Assembly (NCBI RefSeq): GCF_004664715.2
Contig: NC_051063.1
Location: forward strand, 110,060,829 to 110,124,828
Source: Peromyscus leucopus
Lineage: Eukaryota; Chordata; Mammalia; Rodentia; Cricetidae
DNA length: 64,000 bases
Direction: 5' to 3'
A program made the position numbers and the translations under genes. The notes under the pieces are model-generated. The model did no database searches, was not told the origin of the DNA, and saw only the letters and a list, made by a program, of their open reading frames with translations. This document shows, piece by piece, positions 35,246-45,121 of the stretch (positions are counted from its first letter, which is position 1; the number at the start of each line of letters is the position of its first letter).

Positions 35246-35610
35246 TGCTGTGGATGATTGATTAATAAACAAAACACTGACTGGCCAGTAGCCAGGCAGG
35301 AAGTATAGGTGGGACAAGAAGAAAGGAGAATTCTGGAAAGGGGAAGGCTGAGTAAGAGAGATGCTGCCAGCCGCTGCCATGAAAAGTGAGATGAAAGATA
35401 CCGGTAAGTCCCAAGCCACATGGCAAGGTATAGATTAATAAAAATTGGTTAATTTAAGAAAGAAGAACTAGATAGCAAAATGTCTGCCACAGCCATACAG
35501 TTTGTAAGCAATATAAGTCTGTTTACTTGTTTGGGTCTGAGCAGCTGTAGGAATGGCAGGTGAGAGAGATTTGTCCTGACCATGGGCCAGGCAGGAAAAC
35601 TGCAACTACA
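35246..35610 (+). mobile_element. 3' LTR of a truncated ERV (divergent member of the 3038/55722 family)
   Basis: It begins TGCTGTGGATG right after the polypurine tract and ends GCAACTACA. The middle aligns with the other two family members ('acatggcaaggtatagatta', 'ggttaatttaag', 'gccatacagtttgtaa'). Both outer thirds differ, so it is a separate subfamily. Its TATA-like 'tatataag' is replaced by 'aagaaagaag'. The length is 365 bp. The family may be related to the mys group of Peromyscus, which I could not confirm. Confidence 0.72.
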
Positions 35611-35614
35611 TACA

Positions 35615-36285
35615 TCATTATTAGAAATGTTTATTTATTCATTTGACTTTTTGCACCATCTCAATTCTAAGCTCTGCTAAAGTTGAAGCTTTTTAAACAT
35701 GTGTGTCATTAACCTTGTTAATTATCACCTAAACTGTTAACTATAATATTTTATGTACCCACAGTGTATTTATTGAACATATTATAAAGACTCTTTAATG
35801 TGATAGAGCACAGTGGCATATTGCAGGCTTAAATACAGCTTACTCTCTTATTCTATTGGCTGATGTTAGAAGATATTTAATATCTTTGACTCTGATTTTC
35901 TCAATATACAAAATGAAGGTTTGTATAGATCCCTTTAAGGCTCTATTTAGTAAAGTAGTAAAGATTCAAAAATATATGGCCAAACCACCTGTTTCCAATT
36001 CATAGAAATTGCTTGATAATATACCTTATTATTAACATTTTCCTTAACAATGATGAGATGTTTATAGAGAAAGAGTATATAGTAATCACACTTCCAGAAT
36101 TTAGTCAGGCAGCAGAATCTGTGCACAGGTGTAAGTCAGGAAGACTTCTGCAGGTGCAATTTATGTGACCTTGAGAATACACTGATCTGAGACATCTACT
36201 GAAAATGCAGTGCAAAACTAATCCCCAGTACAGATCTAAATGTGTATGTAAATGTATGCATTATATAGAGATACCTATGTGTATG
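35615..36285. other. Unassigned AT-rich DNA
   Basis: No gene or recognisable repeat. Confidence 0.45.
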
Positions 36286-36290
36286 GATGA

Positions 36291-36292
36291 CA

Positions 36293-36367
<75 letters not shown>
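36291..36367. repeat. (CA)n microsatellite
   Basis: About 77 bp of CA with one TA interruption near 36299. It lies 243 bp from a (TG)n tract, so the two form an inverted pair. Confidence 0.95.
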
Positions 36368-36369
<2 letters not shown>

Positions 36370-36609
36370 TGAAAGTCCAGGCAGACTATTTTGAGTAAAG
36401 AAGGGGGCAAGGGAGAATATGGAGGAGGAGGTGAAGGAAGATAGTGAAGGAGTAAATAAGAGCATGGTAAAACAACTTGTCTATATGAACATCTCATAAT
36501 TAAACGTATGGCTTTATCTACAAACTTAAATGTTTTTTGTTTTTGTTTTTGTTTTGTTTTTTGGCATTTAACATTTATCATTTACCAAAGCTTGTTAATG
36601 GTTTATTCA

Positions 36610-36610
<1 letters not shown>

Positions 36611-36652
<42 letters not shown>
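36611..36652. repeat. (TG)n microsatellite
   Basis: About 42 bp of pure TG at the 3' edge of a minus-strand L1. Confidence 0.95.
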
Positions 36653-36659
<7 letters not shown>

Positions 36660-37185
36660 TCGCTCACATATTACATCCCTTGACATTAATTCCCCTTCCT
36701 CCTCCCCTCCCAGTTCAACCCCCCCCCTCCTTCCTTTTCCCTTCAGAAAAGGGCAGGACTCCTAGGGATATCAATCAAACATGGAATATTAAGTTGCAAT
36801 CAGTGTAACACTCTCTCTCATATTAAGGCTGGACAAGGCAACCAGATGGGAGGAAATGGATCCTAAAAGCAGGCAAAAGAGTCAAGGACAGCCCCCAGTC
36901 CCACTATTAGGAGTTCCATGAGAACACCTAGATCAGACCCACCCAAGCTCCCTGATTGTTGGTTATATTTCTGTGAGCCTCTATGAGCCAGGTGAGTTGA
37001 TTCTCTGGTTTTTCTTGTGGTGTCCTTGACCCCTCTGGCTCCTTCCTCCTGATCTTCTGAAGGATTCCCTGAGCTCTGCCTAATGATTGGCTGTGGTCTC
37101 TGTCTCTGTTTCCTTCAGTTGCTGAATGAAGTAAGTACATACCATGTTTCTCTGTTTTTTGGGTCTCGGTTACCTCTCACAGGAT
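36660..37185 (-). mobile_element. LINE-1 3' UTR and ORF2-end region, minus
   Basis: The plus strand carries reverse-complement L1 3' wording: 'agaaaagggcaggactccta', 'gggatatcaatcaaacatgg', 'tattaaggctggacaaggca', 'gcaggcaaaagagtcaagga', 'ccctgattgttggttatatt', 'ttcttgtggtgtccttgacc' and 'gagctctgcctaatgattgg'. These continue from the 3' UTR into the ORF2 terminus. The element is 5'-truncated near 37185. The minus frame at 36928-37140 is the remains of this ORF2 end. Confidence 0.83.
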
Positions 37186-37219
37186 GATTATTTATTTATT
37201 TGTAATTTATCTATTTATT

Positions 37220-37508
37220 TTTAGTGATTGATTTGGGAGGGCACAGACCATTTTGAGTGGTGCCACCCTTGGGACAGGAGATCCTGGATATACTGAACAG
37301 ACTGAGCAAGCCATATGGAGCAAGGCAGTAAACAGTGTTCCTCCATGCTCACTGTTTCAATTTCTACTTCCAGGTCCCTGCCTGTTTGAGTTCCTGCCCT
37401 GATTTCCCTCAGTTAAGGACTGTGCTGTGGAAATGTAAGGTGAAATAAACCCTTTCGACTGAAAGTTGCTTTTATCATGGTATTTTATTAGAGCAAAAGA
37501 AGCCCTAG
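37220..37508 (+). mobile_element. MaLR (MT-like) LTR, 5'-truncated
   Basis: It has 'gtgattgatttgggagggca', 'gtgccacccttgggacagga', 'gactgagcaagccatatgga', 'gtttgagttcctgccctgat' and 'gtgaaataaaccctttcgac', the 3' two thirds of an MT-type LTR including its polyadenylation region. It is the same type as the minus-strand LTR at 61672-62581. The start is lost next to the L1. Confidence 0.72.
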
Positions 37509-37727
37509 AAAGATCTTAAAGAAGGGCAATGGTAAAAGAGAAATAATGTAAAGGAGAATAATGGGGAGAGAGATTTATATGGGAAAGTAAGGCAGGGGAG
37601 GGAGTGGGAGAACGAGAGAATATTTGAACAAGTAATATAGAAGCTTATTATTATCTTATATACATATATGTTTTGTATGTACACACATACATACATGCAT
37701 AAATACACATATACAAGTTTAATCAGA

Positions 37728-37875
37728 AGCCGGGTGGTGGTGGCGCACGCCTTTAATCCCAGCACTCGGGAGGCAGAGCCAGGCGGATGTCTGTGAGTTC
37801 AAGGCCAGCCTGGGCTACCAAGTGAGTTCCAGGAAAGGCACAAAGCTATACAGAGAAACCCTGTCTCGAAAAAAA
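37728..37875 (+). mobile_element. B1 SINE with perfect 15-bp target duplication
   Basis: Full-length B1: 'gccgggtggtggtggcgcac', 'gcctttaatcccagcactcg', 'ggccagcctgggctaccaag', 'ggaaaggcacaaagctatac', 'agagaaaccctgtctcg', short A-tail. The word ACAAGTTTAATCAGA stands at 37713-37727 and again at 37876-37890, a perfect duplication of the L1-endonuclease type. Low divergence and the perfect duplication suggest a comparatively recent insertion. Confidence 0.96.
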
Positions 37876-37904
37876 ACAAGTTTAATCAGACTTCTCCTAT
37901 ACAG

Positions 37905-39025
37905 CAGGTAATGCTCTTCCCAGAAGTCATAGGTTGCCAAATGAAAAACCCAGTGCTAGGTATGGGGTATTTCCCCTTGAGTTGTTGGTTGTAAGGTTCC
38001 AGAGATGGCAAAACAATACAGGCTATTGGCATAGTTCATGGTTGCCACCAGGACTTGGTGTTAAGGCCCTGTTACTGAAGATAACACATTTTGGTTATAG
38101 GACATAAGGAAATCAAGTTGATATTGACCATAAAGTATCCACCCTGCTGGCTAGTTTTAATAGTACTGGAAGGTGCTATGCAGCCTACTGGGGAATGGTG
38201 GTGATGATGAGGAGCCAACAACAGTCTTAATTAGCTCTAAATTCTGTGTACCTTAGTGATGATGGGCTGCACATGGGTTAAAAAAAAGGCACAGATGTTA
38301 TGGGTGTAGTCAATTGCTATTTGATGATATTTAATGTCTGCTCCAAGAAGGAAAAAACATGCTTGGTCTGTAATTCTAGCCCAGAAACCATGGTTGGAGA
38401 GCTTACAAGCTTATAAGCCTCAGGAGCTAACCCACTACTATTACTTTGCTTATTTGGACGTAGCTTTAGAATGCCCTCTATCCTTACATATTAGTGCAAC
38501 TTCAGAACTCATCAGAGATGTTTATTTGTATAGTGAGCAGAGGTTAATGCAGAAACTCATAACTGGGCAAAGTCCAGAGATCAAGTATCTGTGGAGTGCT
38601 CAGCCATACATGGGACATTAATACCACAACTTCACCTCCATTGATCAGGGATCATTACTGAAGAAATGTCAGAAAGACTGTAAGAGTGAGAGGTTAAAGA
38701 AGACTGAGCTAAACCAGTGTCTTCTATGTGACAGGACCACTGAACTCATGAATTTATAGCAGCTATGGTTTCCTACACAAGACCTGTACAAGACCTAGCC
38801 AGTTAATGTTCCAGCATGGATTAGATAGAGGTTCTCAAGCTTCTACCACTCACTGAGGAGAACATGTATAGAGCACATAATGGACTGGTAGTTTTTTTTA
38901 AAAAAAAATAAAGTGAGGGGCCATGAAGTTGAGAGTGTGTGGAGAGGAGTGGAGTGGATCTAGGGGAAGGGCTAAATATGTTCAAAATATATTTTATAAA
39001 TGTATGAAATTTCAAAGAAAAATAA
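37905..39025 (+). mobile_element. Lx-type LINE-1 3' UTR, most complete copy
   Basis: The longest of the plus-strand L1 tails. It runs from 'gggtatttccccttgagttg' through 'aatacaggctattggcatag', 'gaactcatcagagatgttta', 'gtggagtgctcagccataca' and 'gaaagactgtaagagtgaga' to a purine-rich segment ('gtgtgtggagaggagtggag') and the end 'aatatgttcaaaatatat' before an A-rich tail. It overlaps in order with 26745-27480 and with 7275-8490. The 95-codon frame at 38334-38621 is incidental. Confidence 0.65.
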
Positions 39026-39439
39026 CAATATTGCATTTAATGTTTTTCCCACATAAAATCCCAGAGACATGCATCTGGATTTAGGTTCCCCAAATTCTTC
39101 ATGATGAATTGAATTAAAAATTAAAGGACGGATACACACAGAAATCTAATGTCTCTTATTCCACAAATATATTATCTATTTTTCTAATGATTAAAAGGCT
39201 ATAATGATACTAATAAGACTTTATTTTCATTATGTAACTAACATTTTTTCCCAGCATTATAAACACTTATAGTGTGGACATAGCTCATGCACAAAAATCT
39301 TATTTTCTCGATTCTGTACCTTAATTCAGTTCAGAAAGTAGATTTCTTCAGCAGGAAAGTAAGTTATAGAAAATGCAGTCTTCAAAGTAAAAACAAGGAA
39401 GGTTACATAAAATTACCGTGAGATACGCCAAATAATAAG

Positions 39440-39620
39440 TGGAGTCAATAGGTTGAGTATGCACATGGATAAGTGTACATATTTAATCAAGATAATTAAG
39501 CTGGAAGTTGAGAGAGAACTGGGCAGAATGGGAGGTGTAAGAAGGAGAAGTAGGTATGGGTAGGAATAATTTAACCATACTACTCACATATGAAATTCTT
39601 AAATAATAACAAAAATATAA
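39440..39620 (+). mobile_element. Possible LINE-1 3' end fragment
   Basis: G-rich wording ('gaactgggcagaatgggagg', 'ggtatgggtaggaataattt') leads to 'catatgaaattcttaaataa'. It resembles the last ~150 bp of the Lx-type L1 tail next to it, but is poorly preserved. Confidence 0.4.
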
Positions 39621-39639
39621 ATATTATAAAGCCCAATTT

Positions 39640-39832
39640 TTGTGCTGTCTATATTCTTGGATGTGTGTTCCAGTGGAGCATGTTGATGTACCAAGTACTT
39701 AAGAAGTGTGAAAACAAAAGAGGACACAGATAGGTCGGGAAGTGGGGAGTGTAACTGGGAGTTGTGAAAGGGGCTGAATATGATCAAACCACAGAGTAAA
39801 AATTGCAAAAAAGACTTATAAAATTTATCATG
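39640..39832 (+). mobile_element. Possible LINE-1 3' end fragment
   Basis: It contains 'tcgggaagtggggagtgtaa', 'ctgggagttgtgaaagggg', 'ctgaatatgatcaaacca' and then an A-rich tail. 'atatgatcaaa' is the L1 end word also present near 8415. Confidence 0.5.
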
Positions 39833-39879
39833 TAAAAATATGATTTTACCTCGTTAGCTAATTAATTAATTTTATTGTA

Positions 39880-40095
39880 CTCCAGACTGAATCTAGAACC
39901 TTCTATGAGCTAGGCAAATGCTCTACCTACCATAGAGCTATATTCACAGTCCTTTTTCTTTTCTAAAAATCCCTTTATTGTGAGACAGCGTTGTACTAAG
40001 GAGCCATGGAGGGTGGTCATGAATTTAGGATTTGTCTGCTTCAGCCCCATAAGCAATTGGGATTATAGGCTCAAATTATCCTTCTTGAACCAAAT
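39880..40095 (-). mobile_element. ID-like and B1-like SINE pieces, minus
   Basis: The first part is a reverse ID/tRNA-like head ('tctagaaccttctatgagct', 'aggcaaatgctctacctacc', 'agctatattcacagtcc'). The second is a degraded reverse B1-like part ('ccataagcaattgggattat'). On the minus strand the order is B1 then ID, the reverse of the composite at 24960, so these may be two separate insertions. Confidence 0.6.
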
Positions 40096-40099
40096 TTAG

Positions 40100-40300
40100 A
40101 ATTACTTTTTATTTTTGGATTTTTTCTATTCTTGAAAAATAGAAATTATTTTTTTCTATTTTTGAAAAATAGAAAGTAAAATTATACCCCATTCCCTTTC
40201 CCTTCCTCCTTCCAAACCCTCTTATATGCATACCCTCCTTGATATTTTGCAAATTCATGAAATTTTTTAAGACAATTATTGGGCTTCCAAAGAAATGTGT
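40100..40300 (-). mobile_element. LINE-1 3' end fragment, minus, with internal duplication
   Basis: 'aaaattataccccattccct', 'ttcccttcctccttccaaac' and 'cctcttatatgcataccctc' are reverse-complement rodent L1 3' UTR. A 25-bp unit at 40121-40145 recurs at 40151-40175 with one difference (see findings). Confidence 0.62.
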
Positions 40301-40329
40301 GTCTTTACAAATAACACTATCTCTCACTT

Positions 40330-41300
40330 CATTTAGAATTTGATTCTAGAATACATTTGACCAAACTGAGATGCACTGAGATGCTCTCCACAACAGCTGA
40401 TACTGACTAGAAGCCAACTTAATTGTATTTAGTTAGGGTTTATAAGAAACTTGGATTTTCAGATGTGGTGAGGGCTATTAGGACTGGATGGGGAAGGATT
40501 GGGAATTATATATACTGATTTTGAAAAAAAAATTAGGACAGGGCAGAATCTACATGAAATATTTATGCGTCAACATGTAGACAAATTGTGCAAACACTTA
40601 GGGATCAACACAGTGTGAAGTGGTGTCCAGATGACATCTTGTACTGGAAAAATTTGTTTATTTAATATGTAAATGCTGCAAAGCTTTGAGAAAGCAGCAG
40701 AGAAAGCCAAGTCCAGGACTGTTGCATTCCTCTTTAATAGTTGTATTTGTCAATCAGAGGAAAATGCCGGGCTGTGACTTTAAAGAGAGCAAATTTAGTC
40801 ACTGCTCCTTGTTATGGGTTGAAGCTAAGGGAGTATAAATGACAAGATCTAATACAGAGTCCAGAAACAGCCCTGAAACCTGGCAGCCTTGTTAGTCACA
40901 ATGTCTCCCCAGCTGACTCTTAGGGAGGATCTATGAACAGGACACATTTCTTTTTTAATCAGCTTCACTTTCTAATCCTCTCTTGTAAGCTTCTGAAAGG
41001 CAAGGATTTAACATAATGTGAGCTTTACAAACCTTCTCAAGACAAGAGAGGGCACATGCCGGCCAGTGAGTTAGTTGTTGGATGGCTGGATATGGAAACA
41101 GAACAAGTAGCACAGGAGAAATGCACCAAACTGGTAGTTGTCCTTGTAAATAATGTTCTTCAATTACAGTGGGGTGGGAAGGATACACCAGGAGTTAGAG
41201 TTGGAAAACAGGTCTGCAAGACATTCAAGCTATGACCTTCAATTCTAAATGCTACCAAGGTGCAGGGCATGGAGCTGCCTTATCTACCATGATTACCATT
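40330..41300. other. Unassigned DNA
   Basis: No gene recognised. The G-rich patch near 40455-40530 may be another decayed L1 end. The 77-codon minus frame at 40955-41188 has no recognisable domain. Confidence 0.4.
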
Positions 41301-41301
41301 C

Positions 41302-41462
41302 TTATTTTGTTTGTTTTGTTTTTTCAAGACAGGGTTTCTCTGTGTAGCCCTGGCTGTCCTGGAACTCACTCTTTAGACCAGGCTGGCCTTCAACTCACAG
41401 AGTACCTCTGGTTCTGTTTCCTGAGTGCTAGGATTTAAGGCATGCACCACCATCCGCTGACT
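41302..41462 (-). mobile_element. B1 SINE, minus
   Basis: A T-rich tail (41302-41325) is followed by 'agacagggtttctctgtgta', 'gccctggctgtcctggaact', 'agaccaggctggccttcaac' and 'ggcatgcaccaccatcc'. This B1 has 'ccctggctgtcctgg', the ancestral or mouse-like form, so it is a different subfamily from the B1s with 'aaggcacaaagc'. Confidence 0.93.
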
Positions 41463-41755
41463 CTACTACATTCTTCTTGCCAGAGGAAGTTATAAAAGAC
41501 AAAAAGAAAGAAAATAACTCACATTCACTGAATATAGGAAAATGTTTTATTGTATTTAAGATTATTCACAAATTTGGACATAATATCCCTTGTAAAATCC
41601 TATGCTGTTCCATTATATGAATATTATTTCTTTATGTTGTCAACATTATCAATTGACTTGGCAACCTTTAGACTTACTTTGATAGTATCCTGTTTTTATC
41701 TCTGCCATACCTTATTTTACACTACAGAAATGATTAACTGATTTCTTCTTTTACC
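41463..41755. other. Unassigned DNA
   Basis: No gene or recognisable repeat. Confidence 0.4.
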
Positions 41756-41759
41756 TACT

Positions 41760-41850
41760 AGGCTGGAAAATCTTTGTGGATTAAGACTGTATCTTTATGC
41801 CAAGCACAGAATAAATAAAACAGACAGCATTTAATCAGTGCTTGTTGGTT
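41760..41850 (+). mobile_element. L2/MIR-type ancient repeat fragment
   Basis: 'ttgtggattaagactgtatc', 'ttatgccaagcacagaataa' and 'atcagtgcttgttgg' follow the old mammalian pattern in which a 'gcctggcacatagtaggtgc' counterpart precedes 'aataaatgcttgttg'. Confidence 0.42.
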
Positions 41851-41854
41851 TGAA

Positions 41855-42525
41855 TTAAACATGTAAATACATCTTTTGTCATTATTCAGATGCCTGGAAT
41901 TATACTCTAAAAATGAACACTTTTATTATTTATTTGCTATCTAAACACAGTAAATATTTAAAAATACTTCAAAATTCTTTCTGTAAATTTTACATATTAT
42001 TTTCCATTGTAAAAAAAGCTGTTGCTTATTATTTCCTCATATAGAGATTACTTGACATATAGCAGGTTTTTAACAAATCAGATGTAAGCATATATATATA
42101 TATACATATATATATATGTATATATATATATGAGAGAGGAAAAGAGGAGGGAGTTATTATTGTATTTTTACTAAAAGCACTCCATCACAGAATGTAGCAA
42201 TTCATTAGTAGGAGAACAAGGAAAGGAGATGCTGAAAAGTCAGCTATCTAGTCTTAAGTCATCTGTTTGCAGGAGGCAACTGTCCTTCATTCCTGAAGAC
42301 TCCAAAGACAGGAGTATTTTCGTAGAGAACACTCTAAAATGGTTTTAATTCTTTGTTTTGGAGTATCCCAATTGTATACACAAGGTTAAGTGTAGTTCAG
42401 AGTCTTCCTGTGATCCTAAACTTAACTCCCCTTCTAAGAAGGTTCTCATTTCATTGCATTTGCTCTGAGGTACTGCTTTCTTTTCTGTCTCTTCTCCATT
42501 CCTCACTCTTCTCTTATTTTCAGAC
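41855..42525. other. Unassigned AT-rich DNA with (TA)n tract
   Basis: A TA-rich run with CATA interruptions lies at 42089-42132, followed by 'gagagaggaaaagaggagg'. The opposed frames at 42345-42559 are incidental. Confidence 0.45.
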
Positions 42526-42529
42526 ATTT

Positions 42530-42825
42530 GCCTGGACACATTCACTCATCCTTTCCTGAGCCATTTGAAAGTGAGTTATTAAAAACTTTCTCATGCCAGA
42601 CCATTCAACTTAAAATAAGATCTAAGTTCCTTACTATTTACATAAGATTTAAAGGAATTGGCTGTTCACTGCTCCCGTCACAGCTGGATTTCACTAAATC
42701 TGCTCTTGGCACTGTGACATGCTTGCTGTTCCTCTATACTTGCTACTTTACCATCCTGGCACACGTTTTCTCCTCAGTACCCTTGGCTCTTTTCTATATC
42801 TCATTGAGGTTTCTTCCCTAACTTC
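42530..42825. mobile_element. Possible L2-type ancient repeat
   Basis: 'ttaaaataagatctaagttc', 'acatgcttgctgttcctcta' and the overall C/T-rich order resemble reverse-oriented L2 3' sequence. Weak and diverged, and orientation was not fixed. Confidence 0.35.
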
Positions 42826-42826
42826 T

Positions 42827-43230
42827 TGCTGGGGACCATCCTCAGCAGTTTCAGGGGTCTGAAGGATGGGATACCTGGAAGGCATAGTAACAACTCAAAG
42901 ACAGTGCTCGAGCAAGCTGACAGGTCACTTTGGGCTTCTGCAGTTGCTAAGTAGCTTCTGTTACAGCTTCTGCTTTTGCCTTGGTAACCTCAGTATTTTA
43001 TTATCATGAACAAGGGGAAACAGAAAAGAAAGGGGGAAATCACCCAATATGGAGTATTCTCATGATTCCAAAGGTTATTCTTAGAAAATCACCAATATAT
43101 TCTTCATCATCTTTGATTAAACACGGGAACTATCCCAAACTTAACACCAAAGCAAGCAAAATCTATTTTTATTAATGATTATACAATCTTCTGAGAACGT
43201 GACCCAGAGGCTAGCAACATGCAATTTCCC
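42827..43230. mobile_element. LTR-like segment beside the Env-like relic
   Basis: The plus strand begins TGCTGGGGACCATCCTCAGC. On the minus strand this ends in CAGCA after the Env-like frames, where a 3' LTR would lie. On the minus strand it carries 'attaataaa', a possible polyadenylation signal. I could not find a polypurine tract next to it or a second LTR, so its boundaries and even its orientation are tentative. Confidence 0.35.
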
Positions 43231-43409
43231 AAAACACATAAAAATAAGAACAGTGGTTAAGGTACCAGACAGTCATTTCCTTCTCACATAGCCTGCTCCA
43301 ACCTCAAGACCCCTGCAACCATGTAAGTTCCTCCTCAGCCCTCTGCAAACACCAAGCCCTGTGACTGGTAGTCCACAATAACCTCAGACAAGGAATTTGC
43401 CCCTGCAAG

Positions 43410-43592
43410 TCAGAGGCTTTTGTCCTTCTTATCCCAACAATTCCAAGGAAGACCTGATCCAATTTTCAGAGCTTCCATGAAAGGAAGCTCATCTTTCCTG
43501 GCAGCTCTTTTCAATCTAAGAACCCAGTAAAACTTGCAGCAATCACTCCAACCATTGCCACATTGTCTCCACACTCCTTCAGGAGGAATCAA
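43410..43592 (-). pseudogene. Env-like remnant, second open piece
   Basis: A 60-codon minus frame continues in the same direction after the stop of the 43734-44054 piece. It contains a Cys/Trp-rich patch (Trp-Arg-Gln-Cys-Gly-Asn-Gly-Trp-Ser-Asp-Cys-Cys) of the kind found in disulphide-bonded extracellular proteins. It is separated from the first piece by at least one stop and a frame change. No transmembrane segment follows before the LTR-like segment. The assignment to an envelope gene is an inference from position and composition. Confidence 0.3.
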
Positions 43593-43733
43593 AATATCTG
43601 GATTAAAGCTGCCATCTCCCTTTCTTGGTGGAGGCCACTATATCCCTCCTATTCCAGGTTCCCACACTTCTAGTTTGTCATCCCATCAATATCTTACTCC
43701 ACCCACAGTCTTCAGCCAATACTCTTTAGGGTC

Positions 43734-44054
43734 TCAAGTTTTACTCAATGTCCTTAGACTATCCTCAGAAACTGAATTATTCATCATGGCCAATTTGAGT
43801 CCAGTGTGTTGATACACATCATACCATGTACTATAGTTGACCACACATTTGGTACAGTTTATCCAAGTGTGAAAAGCTTCCCCAGGCTGCAGGTTCTTTC
43901 CCATGATCTGCATAACTACCTGAACCCCAGCCTGGGTGATCATCTCTGTATAATTTCCCGTAAATTTTACTTTCTCCCTTTCCTGTATCACAGAAATCAC
44001 CATTGATCTAGGAACACAGAACATGAAGATCAGATAGAAGAAAAAGACCAACAT
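43734..44054 (-). pseudogene. Retroviral Env-like broken frame (endogenous retrovirus relic)
   Basis: A 106-codon minus frame starts with a strongly hydrophobic run (about residues 2-14) like a signal peptide. An extracellular-type stretch follows, with several Asn-X-Ser/Thr sites (about residues 34, 66, 74 and 92) and a Cys-X-X-Cys pair near residue 67. Just upstream on the minus strand (44100-44320) another open stretch ends in a stop shortly before this Met. A tail of one gene followed by a secreted glycoprotein start, with an LTR-like segment downstream, is the usual pol-env-LTR order of a provirus. The frame is broken by stops and no full gene survives. The match was made on layout and composition only, so a cellular origin or chance is not excluded. 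Confidence 0.38.
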
Positions 44055-44329
44055 TACAGGAAATAATTATATGGAGGAGAACATGACATGTGCATGTCAT
44101 AAAGCATGACCTCAGGACGCATAGGCATTTCTGTCTTGGCCCTCTAGAGGCATGCTAAGCAGATCTGGAGGGGAATGCACAGAATGTTGATGGTCCACAA
44201 TCTCAGGTCCTTCATCTCCAGTCTCTACTGGCAGCATGTCAGGTATCTTATATGCTGTCCCCGGCAACTTCTTTATCCAAAATAGCAGCCCATTGTATTT
44301 ATTTATAACATTCAGGCACTTTCTATCTT

Positions 44330-44485
44330 CAGGCTATGTATTTCTCACCTATCACTTCACTGCAAATGTGTGATGCATGATGGAAAAAGCAGCAAGTCCA
44401 CTCAGACACCACTGTGTTTCCAGTGCCCAGACCAGCATCTGGGCCACAGCTGGTTATTGCGAAATATCTGTTCAATTATAGGAAG
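44330..44485. mobile_element. L2/MIR-type ancient repeat fragment
   Basis: 'ccagtgcccagaccagcatc', 'tgggccacagctggttattg' and 'gaaatatctgttcaattat' correspond to the old 'cagtgcctggcacatagtag...caataaatatttgttgaat' pattern, at high divergence. Confidence 0.4.
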
Positions 44486-44489
44486 GAGT

Positions 44490-45115
44490 CAATAGGTACA
44501 TGGATTGTTTTGTTTTTTGATGGCAGTCCAGCTAACATTATTGAGAAAATATCTATATTTTGACCTTTTCCCTATGCTCTGTCTCAATACTCAGTACATG
44601 AATATATATTGAAGGTGTGAAATAATGAATAAACAAATGAGTGAGAAAAATAGCAGCAAACCACCCTGAATAACTGATTCTAGAGTCCTAGATCACCGAT
44701 TCTCCTTCCATTATTTTTACCAAGCCCTTCTCCTCACCTATTCAATTACTCACTTCCACTCAACTTCAGGGATTCTTAAGTCTGGCTGAAGTCTGAGTTG
44801 AAAAAAATAATTTACTACTGAAAATAAAAGTTGGGTCAAACTTTTCTTTCCTTCAAGGCTATCAGATTCCTTCTATATAAGCTAAAATCTATTAAAAGTT
44901 GCTTAAAAAACAGCGATGTAGGATTTATACAACACAGGGCAACAGCAGGATAACCAAGAGAAGTTTCAGTGAGGTCCCTGAACTGATAGTGTAGCAGAAA
45001 CCAGAGGCCTCGAATCAGACCAATGACTCTTTGCAATGAACACTTGCAAGTAAAGATATATGGACAAAGGGGTTTACTGTATGACTCACTATGTCACACT
45101 ACAGCTTCCATGATG
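44490..45115. other. Unassigned AT-rich DNA
   Basis: No gene or recognisable repeat. 'aataatgaataaacaaatga' near 44620 may belong to an old L2 tail. Confidence 0.42.
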
Positions 45116-45121
45116 AGATTC

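Noticed and set aside
36196..36808. Several Cys-Val repeat frames
   Set aside because: Readings of (CA)n and (TG)n tracts.
36928..37140. 70-codon minus frame as a small gene
   Set aside because: Matches the end of a truncated L1 ORF2.
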